Numbered from the stretch's first letter, positions 53,543 through 61,914 are shown. The stretch is DNA of 64,000 bases from Bryobacterales bacterium (GCA_016789905.1 JAEUQC010000182.1:1-64000); one strand, 5' to 3'. Notes: generated by a model from the sequence alone, not told the origin. Numbers and translations are program-made.

Positions 53543-54805
53543 CTACCCTCGCTGCCGTTGAATCCGCGCGCCCAGCCCGGCCAGCTTGCTTTCGATTCTC
53601 TCGTATCCACGGTCCATGTGGTAAACCCGGTCTACAATCGTCTCTCCCTCCGCCACCAATCCCGCCAGCACCAGTGACGCGCTCGCCCGCAGGTCCGACG
53701 CCATCACATGCGCGCCCGTCAGCCGGCTCGGTCCGGCAACAATCGCCTGTCGCCCGTCGATTCGGATCTTCGCCCCCATCCGCCCCAACTCGGGCACATG
53801 CATAAACCGGTTTTCGAAAATCCGCTCGGAAATGATCGCAATCCCATCGGCCTGCGTCATCAGCGACATGAACTGTGCCTGCAGGTCGGTCGCGAATCCG
53901 GGATGCTCCTCCGTAATCATGTCCACACTGCGCAGCGCGCCGCCGCCTCGCACACGAAGGATGCCCGGCCCCGGCTCCGTCACCTCCGCACCGGCCAGGC
54001 GCAGCTTGTCGCAGAGCGCCGAAAGGTGTTCGGGCACGCAGCCTGCCACTTCCACGTCGCCGCACGTAATGGCCGCCCCAATCGCGAAGGTGCCAGCCTC
54101 AATTCGGTCCGCGATAATCGCGTGTTCCGCGCCGCCCAGCTCCGCCACGCCTCGTATCCGGATCGTCGACGTTCCCGCGCCCTCAATCTGCGCGCCCATT
54201 TGGGTTAACAACTCCGCCAGATCCACCACCTCCGGCTCCCGCGCGGCATTGTTGATCACCGTCTCTCCGCGCGCCAGCACCGCCGCCATCAAAATATCTT
54301 CCGTCCCGGTCACTGTAATCCGGTCGAAATGCACTGTCGCACCGCGCAGCCCATCCGGCGCCGTCGCTTCAATGTAGCCATGGTTCTGCTCAATGCGCGC
54401 CCCCAGTTGCTCCAGCCCCCGCATGTGCAGGTCAATCGGGCGCGCCCCAATCGCGCAGCCCCCGGGCAGCGAGACTCGCGCGCGCCGAAATCGCCCCACC
54501 AGCGGCCCCAGCACCAGGCTCGAAGCACGCATCGTCTTCACTACTTCATACGGAGCCGCCGGTTCCAGCGTGTCCGCCGCCGTCACCGTGATCGAACCAT
54601 CCTCTTCCTGTTTCACCCCGGCGCCCATATGCGCCAGCAAATCCAGCATCGTCTGGATGTCTTTCACCCGCGGAATCCGGTGCAGTTTCACCGCGTCGGC
54701 CGTCAACAAACACGCCGCCAGCACCGGCAGCGCTGAGTTCTTCGCGCCGCTCGTCTCCACCCGGCCGCGCAGCGCATAGCCGCCTTCCATCACAAACCTA
54801 TCCAT
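53543..54805 (-). CDS. murA: UDP-N-acetylglucosamine 1-carboxyvinyltransferase
   Basis: Catalyses the first committed step of peptidoglycan synthesis, adding enolpyruvate to UDP-GlcNAc. The 420-residue protein has SGAKNSALPVLAACLL (Lys22 and Asn23), the catalytic Cys117 in LPGGCAIGARPIDLH and FATDLQAQFMSLM. Having Cys rather than Asp at this position predicts sensitivity to fosfomycin. Its start overlaps murQ by 8 bases. glmS, at 10.8 kb, supplies amino sugar for the same pathway. Confidence 0.96.
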   Translation of the reverse strand: MDRFVMEGGYALRGRVETSGAKNSALPVLAACLLTADAVKLHRIPRVKDIQTMLDLLAHMGAGVKQEEDGSITVTAADTLEPAAPYEVVKTMRASSLVLGPLVGRFRRARVSLPGGCAIGARPIDLHMRGLEQLGARIEQNHGYIEATAPDGLRGATVHFDRITVTGTEDILMAAVLARGETVINNAAREPEVVDLAELLTQMGAQIEGAGTSTIRIRGVAELGGAEHAIIADRIEAGTFAIGAAITCGDVEVAGCVPEHLSALCDKLRLAGAEVTEPGPGILRVRGGGALRSVDMITEEHPGFATDLQAQFMSLMTQADGIAIISERIFENRFMHVPELGRMGAKIRIDGRQAIVAGPSRLTGAHVMASDLRASASLVLAGLVAEGETIVDRVYHMDRGYERIESKLAGLGARIQRQRG

Positions 54806-55700
54806 GCAACACCTCCGCCAGAATTCCCTGCTTTTTCGCCAGCAGCGCCGCCGCCGCCTCCCGCTCCATCCCCAGTTTCCCCATCACAATCGCCGTTTTC
54901 ACGTCCCGCCCGGCCGCTTCAAACAAAGCGGCGGCCTCGCCCGGCGAAAAACCCGTCGCCTCGGCCACAATTCGCTTCGCCCGGTCCACCAGTTTCTCGT
55001 TCTTCGGCTGCACGTTCACCATCAGATTCCCATACGTGTAGCCCAGCCGAATCATCAGTCCCGTCGAAATCATGTTCAAAACCATTTTCGTGGCCGTTCC
55101 CGCCTTCATTCGCGTGGACCCGGTCACCACCTCCGGTCCCACCGGTACGGCAATCGCCACCTCCGCCTCCGCCGCCAGCGCGCTGCCCTCCACGCACACC
55201 ACCGCCGCCGTCAGTGCTCCCAACTCCCGCGCCGCCCGGATCGCTCCAATAACATAGGGTGTCCGCCCGCTCGCCGCGATTCCCACCAGCGTATCTCCCC
55301 CTTGGAACCCGCGCGCCGCCAGATCCGCTGCCCCCGTCGCCGGATTGTCCTCCGACGCTTCGGTCGCCCGGCTCAGTGCCGCCTCCCCGCCGGCGATAAT
55401 CCCTTGCACCAATTCCGGCGACACCCCAAACGTCGGCGGACATTCCGACGCATCCAGCACTCCCAGCCGTCCACTCGTCCCGGCTCCTATGTAAAACAGC
55501 CGCCCTCCCCTCCTAACCCGGTCTGCCAACCGATCCAACAAGACTGCCACCGCTGGCGTCGCCGCCGCGACGGCGTCGGCCACCCCAGCATCCTCCCTAT
55601 TAATAATGTTAAGGATTTTGATCGTATCTAACTGATCAATGTGGGCCGAACGGGGGTTTCGCTGTTCCGTCCCCAAGTTTCCGAGTTGCTCCATGCTCAC
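54798..55700 (-). CDS. murQ: N-acetylmuramic acid 6-phosphate etherase
   Basis: Cleaves the lactyl ether of MurNAc-6-phosphate, recycling cell-wall muramic acid to GlcNAc-6-phosphate. The 300-residue SIS-fold enzyme has NPRSAHIDQLDTIKIL, GAGTSGRLGVLDASECPPTF (catalytic Glu86), GSTRMKAGTATKMVLNM and MVNVQPKNEKL. The first Met pair (MSMEQLG) leaves the start uncertain by two codons. It heads the murQ-murA-rhodanese run, so recycling and de novo synthesis enzymes may be co-expressed. Confidence 0.95.
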   Translation of the reverse strand: MSMEQLGNLGTEQRNPRSAHIDQLDTIKILNIINREDAGVADAVAAATPAVAVLLDRLADRVRRGGRLFYIGAGTSGRLGVLDASECPPTFGVSPELVQGIIAGGEAALSRATEASEDNPATGAADLAARGFQGGDTLVGIAASGRTPYVIGAIRAARELGALTAAVVCVEGSALAAEAEVAIAVPVGPEVVTGSTRMKAGTATKMVLNMISTGLMIRLGYTYGNLMVNVQPKNEKLVDRAKRIVAEATGFSPGEAAALFEAAGRDVKTAIVMGKLGMEREAAAALLAKKQGILAEVLHG

Positions 55701-56021
55701 TCCAGGTTCGCACGAACCAATCCTCTATAGGTGGTACCTGCATCCAGTACTAATGGTTTCAATTTTCCCAGCGCCGCGCGGCTTTTGGGTACCCGCGTAC
55801 CACCCAAAGCCCATCGTTCGGCGGATCTCGGAAAACAGCCTTCAAGTAATTGATAAAACAAGAGTTGCATAAATTTTGCGAAAAAACTGCCCAACACGCC
55901 TTATTCCTCCGGCGCGGTTGGGGCATAAACTAGCAAATCAAGTAAAATCAATAGGTTAGTTCAATATACTCGCTCAAAATCCAGGCGATAGTACCCTGAA
56001 CTCCGGACTACAACTAAACCC
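55701..56021. other. gene-free divergent region between murQ and the PEP-CTERM gene
   Basis: No credible gene. An open frame at 55697-55897 on the minus strand is rejected. A hairpin is present: GCTTTTGGGT (55781-55790) and ACCCAAAGC (55802-55810) with one bulge. The rest is AT-richer than its surroundings, as expected for promoters of the two divergent genes. Confidence 0.4.
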
Positions 56022-56051
56022 TTGACACCCCTTTCGTTCCGCTCGTATACT
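56022..56051 (+). promoter_or_regulatory. strong sigma-70 promoter for the PEP-CTERM gene
   Basis: Consensus -35 TTGACA at 56022-56027 and -10 TATACT at 56046-56051, 18-bp spacing. Transcription would start about 56058, giving a leader of about 70 bases that contains the palindrome described next. The best promoter-like pair I found in the window. Confidence 0.75.
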
Positions 56052-56072
56052 ACCTGAGTAATGAAGACAGTT

Positions 56073-56088
56073 GTATAGCTCGCTATAC
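56073..56088. promoter_or_regulatory. palindrome in the leader of the PEP-CTERM gene
   Basis: GTATAGC TC GCTATAC, a perfect 7-bp inverted repeat with a two-base centre, about 15 bases downstream of the predicted transcription start. Position and symmetry fit a repressor operator. Confidence 0.55.
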
Positions 56089-56130
56089 GTCTGCTTCAGA
56101 TTTACGATTCGTTCTTCGGAGGTCCAATAA

Positions 56131-56889
56131 ATGAAAAAAATCCTACTCGCGTCCGCGTTCTTTGCTGTCGCGTCGCTTAACTCCTTCGGCGCTGCCCTTG
56201 GTGATTGCACCACCTTGTCGTTAACCCTGGCTGGCCTTAGCGGAAACTCTTGCACTGTGAACGGCTGGACGCTCGACACCTGGGGCTTCGGCTCCGGTGG
56301 CGCTTCCCAAACCGGCTACAGCGCTGCTCCCACCCTGGCCGACATCCAGGTCACCATCGCCACCGCCACCAACGGCAATGGCGCGCTCGGCTTCTCCGTT
56401 CGCTTTAGCGACGCGGCCGGCGGCGAGAACTTCTTCTCCGCCACCAGCGGCTCCCCGAACGATACCGTCAACTGGAAGACCATCTTCGTCGTCACCGGCG
56501 CCCCCATCGCTCAGGTCGCCAACTATGTTGACGGCGCCACCACCACCGTTGGCAACAACGGCTCCATCGTTCTCCAGAAGATCATCACCAACGCTGGTGC
56601 GCAGGGCAACCCCACCATCACCGACGGCACGATCTTGACGATCTCCGGCGCGCAGAGCACCAACCCGCTGACCCTGGTCAACAACCAGTCCAGCACCGTT
56701 ACCTCGATGGGTGTCATCGACAACTATCAGCTGAACTCCGGTAACAACGGCTCCGCTTCGCTCAACTACTACAGCAATACTTTCCTCGGTATCGATCCCC
56801 CGCCGACCGGTATCCCCGAGCCGATGACCTTCGTCCTCATGGGCGCTGGCCTCGTCGGTATCGCTGCCCTCCGTCGCCGCAACAGCTAA
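56131..56889 (+). CDS. PEP-CTERM sorting-signal secreted protein
   Basis: 252-residue exported protein with a signal peptide (KKILLASAFFAVASLNSFGA) and a C-terminal PEP-CTERM signal: PEP at 229-231, then a glycine-rich hydrophobic helix and RRR (VLMGAGLVGIAALRRRNS). The mature part is rich in Asn, Thr, Gly and Ser and fits no family; it is predicted to be a beta-rich surface protein processed by an exosortase not seen here. Ribosome site GGAGG before the ATG, consensus promoter and strong terminator suggest high, single-gene expression. A duplicated sigma locus begins 95 bp after its stop. Confidence 0.85.
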   Translation: MKKILLASAFFAVASLNSFGAALGDCTTLSLTLAGLSGNSCTVNGWTLDTWGFGSGGASQTGYSAAPTLADIQVTIATATNGNGALGFSVRFSDAAGGENFFSATSGSPNDTVNWKTIFVVTGAPIAQVANYVDGATTTVGNNGSIVLQKIITNAGAQGNPTITDGTILTISGAQSTNPLTLVNNQSSTVTSMGVIDNYQLNSGNNGSASLNYYSNTFLGIDPPPTGIPEPMTFVLMGAGLVGIAALRRRNS

Positions 56890-56915
56890 TCGCTGTCGTA
56901 CCGATTGCAATAATC

Positions 56916-56952
56916 AAACCGGCCAGCCGAAAGGCTGGCCGGTTTGCTTTTT
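56916..56952 (+). terminator. intrinsic terminator after the PEP-CTERM gene
   Basis: A 13-bp perfect stem (AAACCGGCCAGCC at 56916-56928, GGCTGGCCGGTTT at 56933-56945) with a GAAA loop, followed by GCTTTTTCCC. It would isolate the PEP-CTERM transcript from the sigma gene that starts 32 bp later. Confidence 0.92.
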
Positions 56953-56983
56953 CCCCAGCCTAAACTGCCTGCCGAAGGGAACC

Positions 56984-57589
56984 GTGGAACTCAATCGGGA
57001 AGAGGAATATACGCTAGTTCGCCGTGTGCAGGAAGGTGATGAGTCGGCCTTCCGCGAACTCGTGGAAACCCATCAGGCAAAGGTCTTCTCCATCATCTAC
57101 GGCATTCTGCGGAACCGCAACGACGCCGAGGACATCGCCCAACAAGTCTTCGCCAAAGTCTATTTCTCTATCCGCAATTTCGACTTCCGTAGCTCGCTGC
57201 TCACATGGATCTACAAAATCACCGTCAACGAATGCTACGACTATCTGCGCAAGAAAAAGGTCCGAAAGCTCGTCTACGAAAGCGATTTCTCCGAAGACGA
57301 TGCGACTATCATGGAGAACTCGGGTGTCGCCGTGGACCCCGGTCTGCCAATTGACGAAAGCCTCGCGCAACGGGACCTTGCCGTCAAACTCCTGGAAAAG
57401 GTCTCCGAAGAAGAGCGCAGTCTGCTGCTGATGAAGGAAGTGGAAGGTCACTCGGTGGAAGAATTGGCGGGTATGACCGGCATGAATGAGAATACGATTA
57501 AGATTAAACTTTTTCGCGCCAGGCAGAAATTGGTGAAGGCGGCGCAGCGTTTGGGGCGTCTTCCGGGGCAGTTTGCCATTAGCCTGTAG
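56984..57589 (+). CDS. ECF sigma factor, copy 1 (intact; its anti-sigma is decayed)
   Basis: 201-residue ECF sigma factor. Regions 2 (AEDIAQQVFAKVYFSIRNF, WIYKITVNECYDYLR) and 4 (HSVEELAGMTGMNENTIKIKL) are intact. Start is the GTG at 56984 after GAAGGGA. It is about 91% identical by eye to the sigma gene at 62.5 kb: about 19 differences over 201 aligned residues, with residues about 33-106 identical. The reading frame is fully open although the anti-sigma partner behind it is a pseudogene, so it may be unrestrained or cross-controlled by copy 2. Confidence 0.93.
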   Translation: MELNREEEYTLVRRVQEGDESAFRELVETHQAKVFSIIYGILRNRNDAEDIAQQVFAKVYFSIRNFDFRSSLLTWIYKITVNECYDYLRKKKVRKLVYESDFSEDDATIMENSGVAVDPGLPIDESLAQRDLAVKLLEKVSEEERSLLLMKEVEGHSVEELAGMTGMNENTIKIKLFRARQKLVKAAQRLGRLPGQFAISL

Positions 57590-57616
57590 CGCGGAAAGGC
57601 GCCAACGCGGCACTCC

Positions 57617-58601
57617 ATGCACCTATCGGTACGAAGCGGGCCGCCGCGCGGTCGCTGGGCACCCCAGCAGCGCCTGAACTCTCCGCCGGGTCTTACGCCT
57701 GCGTCATGGAGTACGAGGAAGCCCAGGCAAAGCCGTCGTTTGGGAATCTGTTGCTCGGCCCGGTATTCGGCCGGGCTGCTCCCAGCCTCAAACCGTGGGC
57801 CGGGAAACCCCACATGCAACCCCAATCCCGACGGGACACGTTTTAACGTTACCCAAAGCGCACGAAATGGGTTGTGCCGTTGCTCTACCCGCGCCTCCGG
57901 CGCGCCGGGGAACCCCCACATGCAACCCCAATCCCGACGGGACACGTTTTAACGTGTCCCAAAGCGCACGACATCCCCACCCCCAAAAAGGCTACGCCCT
58001 TGCTTTACCCGCGGCCCCGGCGATGGCGAAGCCGTAATCCCGCGACAATCGGCGCGCCGGGGAAACCCCACATGCAACCCCAATCCCGACGGGACACGTT
58101 TTAACGTTGCCCAAAGCGCGCGAAATGGGTTGTGCCGTTGCTCTACCCGCGCCCCCGGCGCGCCGGGGAACCCCCACATGCAACCCACAATCCCGACGGG
58201 ACACGTTTTAACGTGTCCCAAAGCGCACGACATCCCACCCCAAAAAAGGCTTCGCCCTGGCTCTACCCGCGGCCCCGGCGATGGCGAAGCCGTAACCCCG
58301 CGACAATCGGCGCGCCGGGGAACCCAACCATCCACCCCCCAAAAAGGCTACGCCCTGGCTCTACCCGCGCCCCCGCTTCAGCGTGCGCCCGTTCCCGTAC
58401 TTTTCAGAAGCCCCGTACAACCCGGCGGTCTATGCCACCGGCGCCATGTTGCCGCCCATGGCCCGTTCCCGCTGACCACTTCCGCCAGCCAGTCGGAGTT
58501 GGCCCAACCCCCGTGGCAGTAATGGCGCAGTCGGGCCTGAAGCCGACATGCAGCCAGGCCCTGAACGGTTCCTTGCGACCATGGCGTTCTTCTCCGAGTA
58601 G
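57617..58601 (+). pseudogene. decayed copy of the zinc-finger anti-sigma gene, split by repeats
   Basis: Remnant of the anti-sigma gene found intact at 63170-63652. It begins at an ATG at 57617 in the matching place after the sigma stop. A matching block is CTCTCCGCCGGGTCTTACGC through to TTCGGCC at 57766-57772, with the middle of the zinc-finger part deleted; matching sequence resumes about 58427 (TCTATGCCACCGGCGCCATG) and runs to TTCTCCGAGTAG (stop at 58599-58601). Between these lies a repeat block of about 650 bp. Frameshifts, deletion and insertion rule out a product. Confidence 0.85.
57811..58378 (+). repeat. 258-bp compound tandem repeat array
   Basis: Core elements starting CACATGCAAC occur at 57811, 57917, 58069 and 58175, spaced 106, 152 and 106 bp, so the unit is 258 bp made of two alternating modules. 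Unit 1 is 57811-58068, unit 2 is 58069-58326, and a partial unit runs to about 58378. The longest palindrome in the core is GGGACACGTT TT AACGTGTCCC (for example 57939-57960), intact in the second and fourth cores and degraded in the first and third. GGCTTCGCC/GGCGAAGCC (58248-58256, 58283-58291) is another inverted pair. All copies lie in one orientation, and no open frame resembles a real protein. Confidence 0.85.
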
Positions 58602-58712
58602 GGCACGATCAGCCGCCCGCCGCAAGCTGGCATCCCGACCCGCGTAGCGGCTAAACAGGTGGCCGCCGGGTGGAAGCACTCAGTCAGTGACCAGACGCTA
58701 TCCCACCCGCAG
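58602..58712 (+). pseudogene. remnant of the third gene of the duplicated sigma locus
   Basis: Short decayed match to the gene that begins at 63656. CTAAACAGGTGGCCGCCGGG (58650 on) corresponds to AAGCAGGTAGCCGCCAGTTG in the intact copy, and CCAGACGCTATCCCACC matches CAGACGCTTTCCCA there. The part encoding the membrane span is deleted. It ends just before the stop of the convergent MBOAT gene at 58725. Confidence 0.7.
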
Positions 58713-58724
58713 CAGCCCCGTTAG

Positions 58725-60059
58725 CTAGAAGCGGAAGTAGATAAATTCGCTGTGGCGCAGTTGCAGTGAGGTCTCCCGCAGCAGCAACAGGCACAGGAAA
58801 AACGCCACGCCCAGCGCCACCGCCTGCCATCGCGCAAGCGGCGCCGGCGCCCTCTCGGGCAACAACAGCACACCCAGTCCAAGCAGCCCAACGGCCGCAA
58901 GCTGCCACTCCCCGCCCGGCAGGCCCCGGGCCGCTTCCGTGCCCGTCAGCGCACGCAGGTAACGCCATGCACCCGGCAGTGTCTCCGCCCGGAACGGTAC
59001 CCACGCCACCAGCACCGCCGCCAGTGTCAGCCCCCGCGCCGCCCATTCGTTCATCGTCCGCCCCGTCTCCCGCCATTGGTGGTTCACCACCAGATAGAGC
59101 CCGTGCAGCCCGCCCCAAATCGCGAAGTTCCAATGCGCTCCGTGCCAAATGCCGCCCAACAGCATCGTCAGAAAAATGTTCAGCAGAAACCGCCGCCGCG
59201 CCCGATTTCCCGGCAGTTGAAACAGCAGATAATCGCGCAGGAACGCCGAAAGCGTCATGTGCCAGCGTTGCCAGAATTCGATGATGCTGGCCGCCCGGTA
59301 CGGCCGGTCGAAATTCTTGGGAAAACGAATATGAAATAGCTGGGCCAGCCCGTTGGCCATGTCGCAATAGCCGGAAAAATCAAAGTACAACTGCAGCGCA
59401 TACGTAACAAGACCCATCCACGCCTCGGGTGCGGACCCAGGGCCGGCCGCGCCGAACGCGGCGTTGGCCCACGGCGCAAGCGTGTCGGCGATCGCTACTT
59501 TCTTCACCAGTCCCACCGTGAAATGCGTCAGCCCGCTGGCCCACTGCGCCCAGTCCCAGCGTGTGCTCTCCGGCGCCGCGAATTGGTCCATCATCTGCCG
59601 GTGGTGCAGAATCGGTCCGGCAATGCTGTGCGGAAAGAACGAGACAAATAGCGCGTATCGCCACGGCGAAAGGCTGCTAATCTCCCCTTCGGCCGCATCC
59701 AGCAGAAACGCGATCTGCGTAAACGTAAAAAACGAAATGCCCAGCGGCATAAGCACCGGGAAGCCGAGCCCAGCCCCATACTTGAACCATCCAAGCGCGG
59801 CCAAATTCAACGCCACGCCCGCGCGAACCCAGCCACGGGAGCGTGTCGCGGCGATGCGCGCGCCAACCAGATAGTTCATTCCCACGCTCGCCGTCAGCAC
59901 GAATACGTGCGGCCAGTACCACATCGCGTAAAACACAAACGACGCCATCGCCAGCAGCCGGATGCTCCACTCCCGCCGTCCGGCCCACGCCGGAATCCAG
60001 TAAACGGCCAGCGCGCAGGGCAGAAACAAGAAAAGGAACTCGAAACTATGGAAAATCAT
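58725..60059 (-). CDS. MBOAT family O-acyltransferase (AlgI type)
   Basis: 444-residue polytopic membrane enzyme that transfers acyl, usually acetyl, groups to a polysaccharide. Motifs: LYFDFSGYCDMANGLAQLF, FWQRWHMTLSAFLRDY (262-277) and the catalytic His306 in IWHGAHW (304-310). The ATG at 60059 (MIFHSFEFLFLF) is the AlgI-like start; the frame extends to 60083. The downstream partner overlaps as ATGA. Its acyl acceptor could be the polysaccharide made by the GT2 module at 45-48 kb (inference). Confidence 0.92.
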   Translation of the reverse strand: MIFHSFEFLFLFLPCALAVYWIPAWAGRREWSIRLLAMASFVFYAMWYWPHVFVLTASVGMNYLVGARIAATRSRGWVRAGVALNLAALGWFKYGAGLGFPVLMPLGISFFTFTQIAFLLDAAEGEISSLSPWRYALFVSFFPHSIAGPILHHRQMMDQFAAPESTRWDWAQWASGLTHFTVGLVKKVAIADTLAPWANAAFGAAGPGSAPEAWMGLVTYALQLYFDFSGYCDMANGLAQLFHIRFPKNFDRPYRAASIIEFWQRWHMTLSAFLRDYLLFQLPGNRARRRFLLNIFLTMLLGGIWHGAHWNFAIWGGLHGLYLVVNHQWRETGRTMNEWAARGLTLAAVLVAWVPFRAETLPGAWRYLRALTGTEAARGLPGGEWQLAAVGLLGLGVLLLPERAPAPLARWQAVALGVAFFLCLLLLRETSLQLRHSEFIYFRF

Positions 60060-61681
60060 GGGGCGCCTATCTCCCCTGTCCACGCCCGCTCGGCGCGCAG
60101 GTCGGCGCCGAAGGAATAGACGCCGCGCAGTATGCCGCGCCTGGTGTCCAGCACCACCATCCGTACCGCCGCTGTTGGCGACGGCGCCCGGTCCCGCTGT
60201 TGAAACTGCACCTCGCAGGCGCTGGCGCTGGCGCGCAAAAAAAAGCGATAGTCGATCCGCTCACCGGTTACCAGTGGCGCTTCAAATGCCGCCGCCAGTT
60301 CCGCCGCCTCCGGTGACTCGCGCTCCTCCCATCGGCCGCTTCGCCATACTCCGGCCCACGCCCGCCCGGCGCGGAAATGCTGCAATCCAGGGATCGCGCC
60401 CATCCCAGGCCGAACGCAAATAGCGATCACATCGTCGCGATGAGCCTCCATCACGGCGCCGGGCGTCAACGCCTCCTCGGCCACATTCTCCACCCGGTGG
60501 CCACGCTGCCGTAACTGTTCGCCCAGCGCGGAACTCGCCACAAAGACACGCCCGCCCCCGCTCTTGAACCCGCGGATCTGGCTGTCTTCGGTCTCGGTGG
60601 CAAAATACGGCCTCACCTCCGCGCCCGCCCGGGCGGGCAGGGGAAGCAGCGTCTGCGCCGGATGCGGCGGCACCAGCAGCCACTCCGCCGCGCGGCCGGC
60701 GCCTCGAAGCGCGCGCCCGAGTTTCACCCCATTCGCGTAAGCCACTCCCGGCCCGGCATGTTGCAGCGTGTCCATGAAACCCGCCGGCGGCCATAGCGCC
60801 TCTTCCGGCGCCCCCATCGGCTCAATTCCCATCTCCCGCCACCACTGTGGCAGCGCCGCGAACAGGGCTTTCGTTCTCCACTGATCCGCCGCGTCCACCG
60901 CCGCCGCCTGGTACGCCGCCCGAACCGTAACCCCGTTGCCACGCGCCCACCCCGCGAACGCCGCCACTAAGTCACGGGAATAGGCGGCGGGCGGCAGAAA
61001 GTTGATCGAAATATCTCCCAGCAAAACCGGCTGTTTGCCCAGCGATTCCCGCATATTCCCGTTCTCCGACATCAACATCACGTCGTACATCTGGTGCAGC
61101 TTCGGCGCATACCCGGCTCGCCTAAGTTCCCACCCTTGCCGGCTCTTCCATAGATCGGCGAACGGTATGGCGTACAGCATCCGGTAGGCCTCCGGCATGC
61201 CGTGCTCCAGGTAGTGCCGCCGATCCCACGTCGTGAAGTACTCCCATTCCAGCCGTGTTTGCCGCGGGTCCGGATTTATCAACACACGGTACTCTGGCGC
61301 CAGCACCACCGTATCCCCAGGCCGCGCGTGTCGCCGGGCCCGCGCAAGCATGTACTCCAGGCCCACCCCGGCGTGGGAACACAAATTGATCACCGGCTGC
61401 CCAAGTTCCCGCTCCATCGCCTCCGCATCCACGGAGAACAAACAGCCCGATCCGCCCGCCAACAGTGTCCGCGGCGCCTCCCCGGCCAGCAGTAGCGCCG
61501 CCTCTTTCCGCAGGAATAGATGGTGTACCCAGTCGGCGTTCAGATTCCCGAGATTGTTGTACCACCCGGCCACCGCCGCCGGATAAACCAGTCCGCCCAG
61601 AACGAAAACGGTCAGAACCCAAGTAACAATAAACCCGTTGGCGCACTCATAGAGTCTCGCCCAGTGCTCGCGACCGCGCAT
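60056..61681 (-). CDS. MBOAT-partner membrane protein with SGNH-like domain
   Basis: 541-residue protein coupled by ATGA overlap to the MBOAT gene. An N-terminal membrane helix (FIVTWVLTVFVLGGLVYPAAV) is followed by an SGNH-hydrolase-like first block (LLAGGSGCLFSVDAEAME, Ser78) and a large extracytoplasmic domain. Such partners (AlgJ/AlgX/DltD type) finish acyl transfer outside the membrane. The catalytic Asp-His pair of the fold is not convincingly located, and the C-terminal half is unlike AlgX, so the exact role is open. Confidence 0.65.
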   Translation of the reverse strand: MRGREHWARLYECANGFIVTWVLTVFVLGGLVYPAAVAGWYNNLGNLNADWVHHLFLRKEAALLLAGEAPRTLLAGGSGCLFSVDAEAMERELGQPVINLCSHAGVGLEYMLARARRHARPGDTVVLAPEYRVLINPDPRQTRLEWEYFTTWDRRHYLEHGMPEAYRMLYAIPFADLWKSRQGWELRRAGYAPKLHQMYDVMLMSENGNMRESLGKQPVLLGDISINFLPPAAYSRDLVAAFAGWARGNGVTVRAAYQAAAVDAADQWRTKALFAALPQWWREMGIEPMGAPEEALWPPAGFMDTLQHAGPGVAYANGVKLGRALRGAGRAAEWLLVPPHPAQTLLPLPARAGAEVRPYFATETEDSQIRGFKSGGGRVFVASSALGEQLRQRGHRVENVAEEALTPGAVMEAHRDDVIAICVRPGMGAIPGLQHFRAGRAWAGVWRSGRWEERESPEAAELAAAFEAPLVTGERIDYRFFLRASASACEVQFQQRDRAPSPTAAVRMVVLDTRRGILRGVYSFGADLRAERAWTGEIGAP

Positions 61682-61750
61682 TCGTGTTTAGTAATTGTAC
61701 AACGCGCGCTGGACTTTAACCCCCGCCACAAGCCGCCCGCCGGGTAATCC

Positions 61751-61865
61751 CACATGCACCCCCCGACGGGACATGTTTTAACGTGTCCCAAAACGCACGG
61801 CATCCCCACTCCCACTATAGGTTACGCCCCTGCTCTACCCGCCACCCCGCACAACGCGGCGGGTT
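61751..61865 (+). repeat. dispersed single copy of the 258-bp array module
   Basis: CACATGCACC followed by CGACGGGACATGTTTTAACG and TGTCCCAAAACGCACGGC matches the core of the array at 57.8 kb in the same orientation, including GGGACATGTT TT AACGTGTCCC with one mismatch in the palindrome. It lies between the MBOAT-partner gene and the Fe-S gene, about 3.4 kb from the array, showing that the element is dispersed rather than confined to one place. Confidence 0.7.
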
Positions 61866-61914
61866 ACAGCTTGCGCACTCCAACCCCGCCGGCCGCGCTT
61901 GTCTCCAAAAAACG

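Noticed and set aside
55697..55897. 66-residue minus-strand frame upstream of murQ
   Set aside because: It lies in the promoter region, has no ribosome site and no similarity to a known family.
57617..58335. Several open frames over the tandem repeats, on both strands
   Set aside because: The proteins are low-complexity translations of the repeat core (for example the TPHATP and GHVKTC types) that change with each module; they lack any domain.
57811..58378. CRISPR array
   Set aside because: The repeats are long, compound and adjoining, with two alternating module lengths of 106 and 152 bp, no unique 30-40 bp spacers and no cas genes nearby.
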